Origin: Erysipelothrix sp. UBA3383
GTDB lineage: Bacteria; Bacillota_I; Bacilli_A; Erysipelotrichales; Erysipelotrichaceae
NCBI GenBank assembly: GCA_002358955.1
Contig: DEPV01000065.1
Coordinates: 1-8,887 of the forward strand
DNA length: 8,887 bases
Direction: 5' to 3'
The notes beneath the pieces are model-generated. The model ran no database searches, was not told the origin of the DNA, and was given only the letters and a program-made list of their open reading frames with translations. The translations under genes and the position numbers were made by a program. Position 1 is the first letter of the stretch; each line of letters opens with the position of its first letter. Positions 5,787 through 8,887 of the stretch are shown here, piece by piece.

Positions 5787-7390
5787 TAATCAATACCCAA
5801 TACATCTTTAACTTTAGTAGTTATGGACTGTACTTGGACACCATAAATGATTTGATAACTATTTCCACCAATGACTGATCCCAATGCTTCAAGATCATTC
5901 ATCCATGCAGATTCAGGAACTACAAGACTTGGATCAGCTACGGTCACTCTTAAACGTGAAGCACAGTTGGTAACACTAACAATATTGTCTTTACCACCAA
6001 ATGCCTCTACAATACGTACTTCTAATGCATCCTTATCGGAACCATCTTTAGTACCCTCTTTAATAGCCTTATATTCTTTTTTAGTCATTAAATCAACATT
6101 ACCATCATCACCACGTCCAGGTGTTTTCAGATTTAATTTTACAATTGCAATTTTAAATACAAAGTAATAGACCGCAAATGTAATTGGTAATAAGAAGATT
6201 AAACTCATCGCATGTACCTTTTGTGGTTGGAATAAGTTTGGAATCATAAAGAGAAGCGCAGTACCATTAATTGATATTGCAAACACTTCTGCAATCACAT
6301 AAGCTAGTCCACAAAGTGGTGCATAAATAAAGAAATATAGCACTGGAGCTAAGAATAGGAAAGTATATTCAATAGGCTCTGAAATACCAACAAGTGCTAA
6401 TGTAAATACAGCTGGAATTAATACAGCAGCAACTCGTTTTTTATTTTCTGGTTTGGCAACTTTATACATTGCAAATGCTGCCCCAGGAAGTCCTGCTAAT
6501 TGGAATAGAAGACGTCCATTGGTAAAGTTACGAACTAGATATCCTGTAGCTGTAGCACTTGCTGCCTGACCATTCATAATATTTTTAACACCTTCAAATA
6601 ACACACCATCAATCATCATTGTTCCACCAACGGCAGAGTACTCAATTGGGAATGCAATTAAGTGGTGTAATCCTAACGGTAACAAGACCTTGTCTAATGT
6701 ACCAAATACGAATGTTCCAAATAGTCCGGATCGACCTATAAAGCCTGTAATTGCCCCAAGTCCTGCAGCAACAATTGGCCAAGCGTAGTATGTAACAACA
6801 GCTAATGGAATAGAAATCAGAGTTAATAACATAATCACTGTTTTAGTTCCTGCAAAGAAACCTAACATTGCTGGCAATTCTGTATCAACAAATTTATTAT
6901 GAATCCATGCCGTAATTAACCCTGTTATGATACCTGAGAAAATCCCCATATTTAAGGTGAAAATCCCCAATGATGAACTCCATAAACTGTTGAATTGTAG
7001 TGCAGCTTCTTGGTTCATACCAGTACTTAATAAAGCGTCAACAGTAGTTGTTTCAGGAGTCCATCCTTGTTGTCCTGCAAACCCTTGAATACTGACCATA
7101 TAACACATATACAGTACTACAGCACCAAATGCTGCCCAACCCTTTTCTTTCTTAGCTAAAGTAAAGGCAATACCAATCGCAAACCATAATTGCAGATTGT
7201 TCATAAACATAAAACCAAGATCTGTAATCATTGCGAAGATTCCATGAACTATTGAACCTTCTGGTAGGATATAGTTTGTAAACGCACTACCAATACCTAC
7301 GTAAAAACCTACAAGTACCAATAAGATAATAGGTACCATCATCGCTCCTGAGAAACTCTGGAGTTTATCTTGTATTTTCTTTAACATCAT
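5786..7390 (-). CDS. PTS permease, glucose superfamily, alpha-glucoside-type IIC-IIB
   Basis: Membrane permease that imports a sugar and phosphorylates it using the PEP:PTS chain. In the 534 residues, the IIC domain (about 1-420) comprises multiple membrane helices and contains LGLHHLIAFP (240-249) and the glucose-superfamily signature GISEPIEYTFLFLAP (335-349). A charged linker leads to a IIB domain (about 455-534) with the phospho-accepting C476 in NCASRLRV. No IIA domain is fused, so a separate IIA (for example a general glucose-type IIA) must supply phosphate. Overall it looks most like MalX/alpha-glucoside IIBC permeases, but the substrate is not proven. An upstream in-frame start at 7438 is unlikely, because AGGAGG (7400-7395) serves ATG 7390 (4 nt) or ATG 7387 (7 nt, one residue shorter). 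The UPF0303 gene follows with a 1-nt overlap. Confidence 0.92.
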   Translation of the reverse strand: MMLKKIQDKLQSFSGAMMVPIILLVLVGFYVGIGSAFTNYILPEGSIVHGIFAMITDLGFMFMNNLQLWFAIGIAFTLAKKEKGWAAFGAVVLYMCYMVSIQGFAGQQGWTPETTTVDALLSTGMNQEAALQFNSLWSSSLGIFTLNMGIFSGIITGLITAWIHNKFVDTELPAMLGFFAGTKTVIMLLTLISIPLAVVTYYAWPIVAAGLGAITGFIGRSGLFGTFVFGTLDKVLLPLGLHHLIAFPIEYSAVGGTMMIDGVLFEGVKNIMNGQAASATATGYLVRNFTNGRLLFQLAGLPGAAFAMYKVAKPENKKRVAAVLIPAVFTLALVGISEPIEYTFLFLAPVLYFFIYAPLCGLAYVIAEVFAISINGTALLFMIPNLFQPQKVHAMSLIFLLPITFAVYYFVFKIAIVKLNLKTPGRGDDGNVDLMTKKEYKAIKEGTKDGSDKDALEVRIVEAFGGKDNIVSVTNCASRLRVTVADPSLVVPESAWMNDLEALGSVIGGNSYQIIYGVQVQSITTKVKDVLGID

Positions 7391-7394
7391 ACTT

Positions 7395-7400
7395 CCTCCT
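7395..7400 (-). promoter_or_regulatory. Ribosome binding site deciding the PTS permease start
   Basis: AGGAGG, within AAAAGGAGG, lies 4 nt from ATG 7390 and 7 nt from the adjacent ATG 7387. It rules out the longer frame that opens at 7438 and leaves only the choice between two neighbouring methionines. The site directly follows the inner end of an inverted repeat arm (7400-7407). Confidence 0.8.
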
Positions 7401-7409
7401 TTTGATACA

Positions 7410-7438
7410 TTCATAATACAGTATGTAAGCACTATCAA
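7410..7438 (-). promoter_or_regulatory. Candidate promoter of the PTS-UPF0303 genes
   Basis: On the minus strand TTGATA (7438-7433, five of six consensus bases) and TATGAA (7415-7410, four of six) are separated by exactly 17 bp. Transcription would start near 7403, just upstream of the ribosome binding site, giving a very short leader. This lets the permease be transcribed apart from the dipeptidase gene. Confidence 0.5.
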
Positions 7439-7439
7439 A
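7423..7439. promoter_or_regulatory. Catabolite-responsive element (cre, CcpA site), near consensus
   Basis: ATGTAAGCACTATCAAA on the plus strand matches the CcpA consensus WTGNAARCGNWWWCAAA at every defined position but one: the central CG is CA. It covers the -35 hexamer and half of the spacer of the permease promoter, a position where bound CcpA would block RNA polymerase. Carbon catabolite repression of a PTS permease is the expected use. The consensus is established knowledge; binding here is inferred. Confidence 0.55.
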
Positions 7440-7487
7440 AAGCGTCCAATAGATACATCAATTACCCAATCAATGTGGCAACTATTG
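7437..7487 (-). terminator. Weak terminator or attenuator between dipeptidase and PTS genes
   Basis: Directly after the dipeptidase stop codon, the minus-strand transcript can form an outer 6-bp stem (CAATAG with CTATTG), an internal loop, and an inner 9-bp stem (ACATTGATT with AATTGATGT, two tandem G-U pairs) around a GGGT loop. GACGC and five T follow. The T tract starts six bases after the stem, so this is a partial terminator at best. It could lower read-through from the dipeptidase gene into the permease gene. Confidence 0.35.
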
Positions 7488-8753
7488 TTACTTGGTAATC
7501 AATTTCTCTATGGCAATGGCATAGATCTCAGTTGCTTTCAATAATGAGGAGACTGCCATCTTCTCATTGGACATGTGAGGTCTTGGGTCTTCACCTTCGA
7601 AGGTTGCCCCAAATGCGACACCTGCATCTAAAACACGCGCATAAGATGCACCACCCTTGGTAAGTGTTTGCGCAAAATCGCCTGTAACATCCTGATATGC
7701 AGCTTGTAAAGTTGTAATTAGTTCACTATTCTTAGATACAAACAAGGGATTCATGTTTTTAATCAACTGTACTTCAAAATCATACTGTACACCGAGGCTA
7801 TCGATTTGTTTTAAGATTTCATCTTTGGTAATCGAAATCGGATAACGTACATCAATGCATAACTCATAACCATCTTCCACAGTATTTAAAGACATCATAC
7901 ATACACTAAGATCTAACATTTCTTCATGACTCAATGCCAATCCGATACGCTCTCCTTTATAATCATTATTTAATTTCTCACTAATGAATCGATTCACTCG
8001 TGAATTTTTATTAAAAGTAGATTTATTAAAATACTCATCAATGGCATTTTTACCACGTTGTGGATTTCTTGAAAGGTGTTTATCTCCAAGATAGCTTTCT
8101 CCATTAACCTTAAATTCATGACATAAAAAATTTAAACGTGGGGAAGATTCGTAGACATCCACAACACTCTCTTTAAAACGAAGTGCTAATTGCATAACTC
8201 CCATTTCCCCATTAACAATTGGAAAGTTTCCATCTGGTGAGAAACCAAAGATGGGCTGAGGATTATGTTTAAAGTAGTATTCCATACATTCCCAAGTTGT
8301 CTCTTCTGCACCACCTACTATAACCCTAACTGAACGCTTGTGAATTTTTACGTTCTCGTATGCTATTTTTGCAGCATATAAAGCTCCTATTAAGGGACCC
8401 TTATCGTCATTGACACCACGACCATACATCACACCGTCTCGGATATCCATTTTGAAAGCTTCACTTATCCAATCCTGTTCCTGTGCCTCAACAACATCAA
8501 TATGTGCTAAAACTCCGATATACTCATCATAATCACCCAATTGGGCTGAAATTGCATACCCTTCATGGTCCTTGACTTTAAAACCCAAACTCTCAGCAAT
8601 AAGCATAAATGCATCCATTGCAAGGCGAATTTGCTTCCCAAAAGGCGCATTTACTTCTGCAGTACTAAGATCTCTAACACTTGGAATCGCGACCAATGTT
8701 GCGATATCTTGAATTATGTTTTCTTCCAGATTACTAATTTTTGATTTATACAT
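7488..8753 (-). CDS. Sapep/PepV-type M20 metallodipeptidase
   Basis: Cytoplasmic M20-family dipeptidase of the Sapep/PepV group, which cleaves dipeptides and some N-terminal residues using a two-metal site (Mn or Zn). In the 421 residues I see H84 and D86 in LAHIDVV, D116 in GRGVNDDKGP (bridging metal ligand), the E150-E151 pair in GGAEETTW (general base and ligand), D174 in FSPDGNFP and H393 in PHMSNE. All key residues are thus present. The protein is about 50 residues shorter than the roughly 470-residue PepV, apparently in the lid domain. ATG 8753 is chosen because AAAG lies 9 nt upstream; a TTG at 8762 would add three residues but leaves no room for a ribosome site. The regulator gene faces away across 47 bp, and the PTS permease follows 97 bp downstream. 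Confidence 0.9.
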   Translation of the reverse strand: MYKSKISNLEENIIQDIATLVAIPSVRDLSTAEVNAPFGKQIRLAMDAFMLIAESLGFKVKDHEGYAISAQLGDYDEYIGVLAHIDVVEAQEQDWISEAFKMDIRDGVMYGRGVNDDKGPLIGALYAAKIAYENVKIHKRSVRVIVGGAEETTWECMEYYFKHNPQPIFGFSPDGNFPIVNGEMGVMQLALRFKESVVDVYESSPRLNFLCHEFKVNGESYLGDKHLSRNPQRGKNAIDEYFNKSTFNKNSRVNRFISEKLNNDYKGERIGLALSHEEMLDLSVCMMSLNTVEDGYELCIDVRYPISITKDEILKQIDSLGVQYDFEVQLIKNMNPLFVSKNSELITTLQAAYQDVTGDFAQTLTKGGASYARVLDAGVAFGATFEGEDPRPHMSNEKMAVSSLLKATEIYAIAIEKLITK

Positions 8754-8800
8754 AAATACCAACTTTCTATATGATACAATATCCCAAGAGGTGAATTATT
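8754..8800. promoter_or_regulatory. Compact divergent promoter region
   Basis: The 47 bp between the dipeptidase and regulator start codons must hold both promoters. On the minus strand TTCACC and TATAGA (8771-8766) are 18 bp apart, which would give an almost leaderless dipeptidase mRNA. On the plus strand TATGAT (8770-8775) or TACAAT (8775-8780) could be the regulator's -10, with no good -35. The regulator's ribosome site AAGAGGTGA (8786-8794) is strong. The two -10 candidates overlap, so the promoters would compete. Confidence 0.3.
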
Positions 8801-8887
8801 GTGAATAAACGACTTGCAGAAATTATATTAATTCTACTAAAATACGAAGACTTCATTACAATTGATCAAATTGCTGAAACTCTAAAT
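8801..8887 (+). CDS. Helix-turn-helix transcriptional regulator, N-terminus only (truncated by window edge)
   Basis: Only 29 residues are visible, starting at a GTG: an amphipathic helix (NKRLAEIILILLKY) followed by EDFITIDQIAETLN, which reads as the first helices of a winged helix-turn-helix like those opening PRD-containing (MtlR/LicR-type) activators or other HTH_11 proteins. The start is well supported: AAGAGGTGA ends 6 nt before the GTG. It does not look like the RNA-binding domain of a BglG-type antiterminator. Its divergent position next to a PTS locus suggests that it controls the dipeptidase and perhaps the permease, with PTS phosphorylation as a possible signal if PRD domains follow. 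DeoR or other HTH families cannot be ruled out from so little sequence. Confidence 0.65.
   Translation, partial: MNKRLAEIILILLKYEDFITIDQIAETLN

Noticed and set aside
5871..6167. Open frame on the plus strand opposite the IIB end of the PTS gene
   Set aside because: Antisense shadow of a confirmed domain (C476 region); no ribosome site or recognisable protein features.

Overview
The window looks like chromosomal DNA of a low-GC Bacillota. The gene content (a split iron-sulfur L-serine dehydratase, a glucose-superfamily PTS permease, a PepV/Sapep-type M20 dipeptidase, AGGAGG-type ribosome binding sites) and the AT-rich intergenic DNA would suit Erysipelothrix or another member of the Erysipelotrichaceae. 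That placement is inferred from general resemblance and was not tested. No RNA gene, insertion sequence, integrase, CRISPR array or toxin-antitoxin pair is visible.

Layout from left to right. Bases 1-346 (minus) hold the N-terminal part of a membrane-anchored metallophosphoesterase that runs off the left edge. Next come two minus-strand genes, each followed by an intrinsic terminator: an EamA-type DMT transporter (503-1369) and a PLP-dependent threonine aldolase-like enzyme (1470-2495). A plus-strand GNAT acetyltransferase (2752-3270) is transcribed divergently from the aldolase. It ends at an 18-bp perfect hairpin (3318-3358) that also serves the minus-strand genes arriving from the right. 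Those are sdaAB (4469-5164) and sdaAA (3610-4476), the two subunits of L-serine ammonia-lyase, and a small two-helix membrane protein (3372-3530).

The right third is a sugar-uptake locus. A Sapep-family dipeptidase (7488-8753), a PTS IIC-IIB permease (5786-7390) and a UPF0303/HbpS-like protein (5379-5786) lie head to tail on the minus strand. The last two are coupled by a TAATG junction. The start of a helix-turn-helix regulator (8801 to the edge, plus) faces away from the dipeptidase, an arrangement typical of a local PTS regulator. The permease has its own candidate promoter. A near-consensus CcpA cre box overlaps its -35 element, and a terminator-like hairpin lies just upstream, directly after the dipeptidase stop codon.

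The locus is mostly ordinary metabolism. The parts most worth a second look are the pairing of a PTS permease with a dipeptidase and a UPF0303 protein but no visible glycosidase or IIA domain, the layered regulation packed into 7391-7487, and the small membrane protein trailing the serine dehydratase genes. I found no convincing evidence for a wholly new defence, mobile or RNA-based system.
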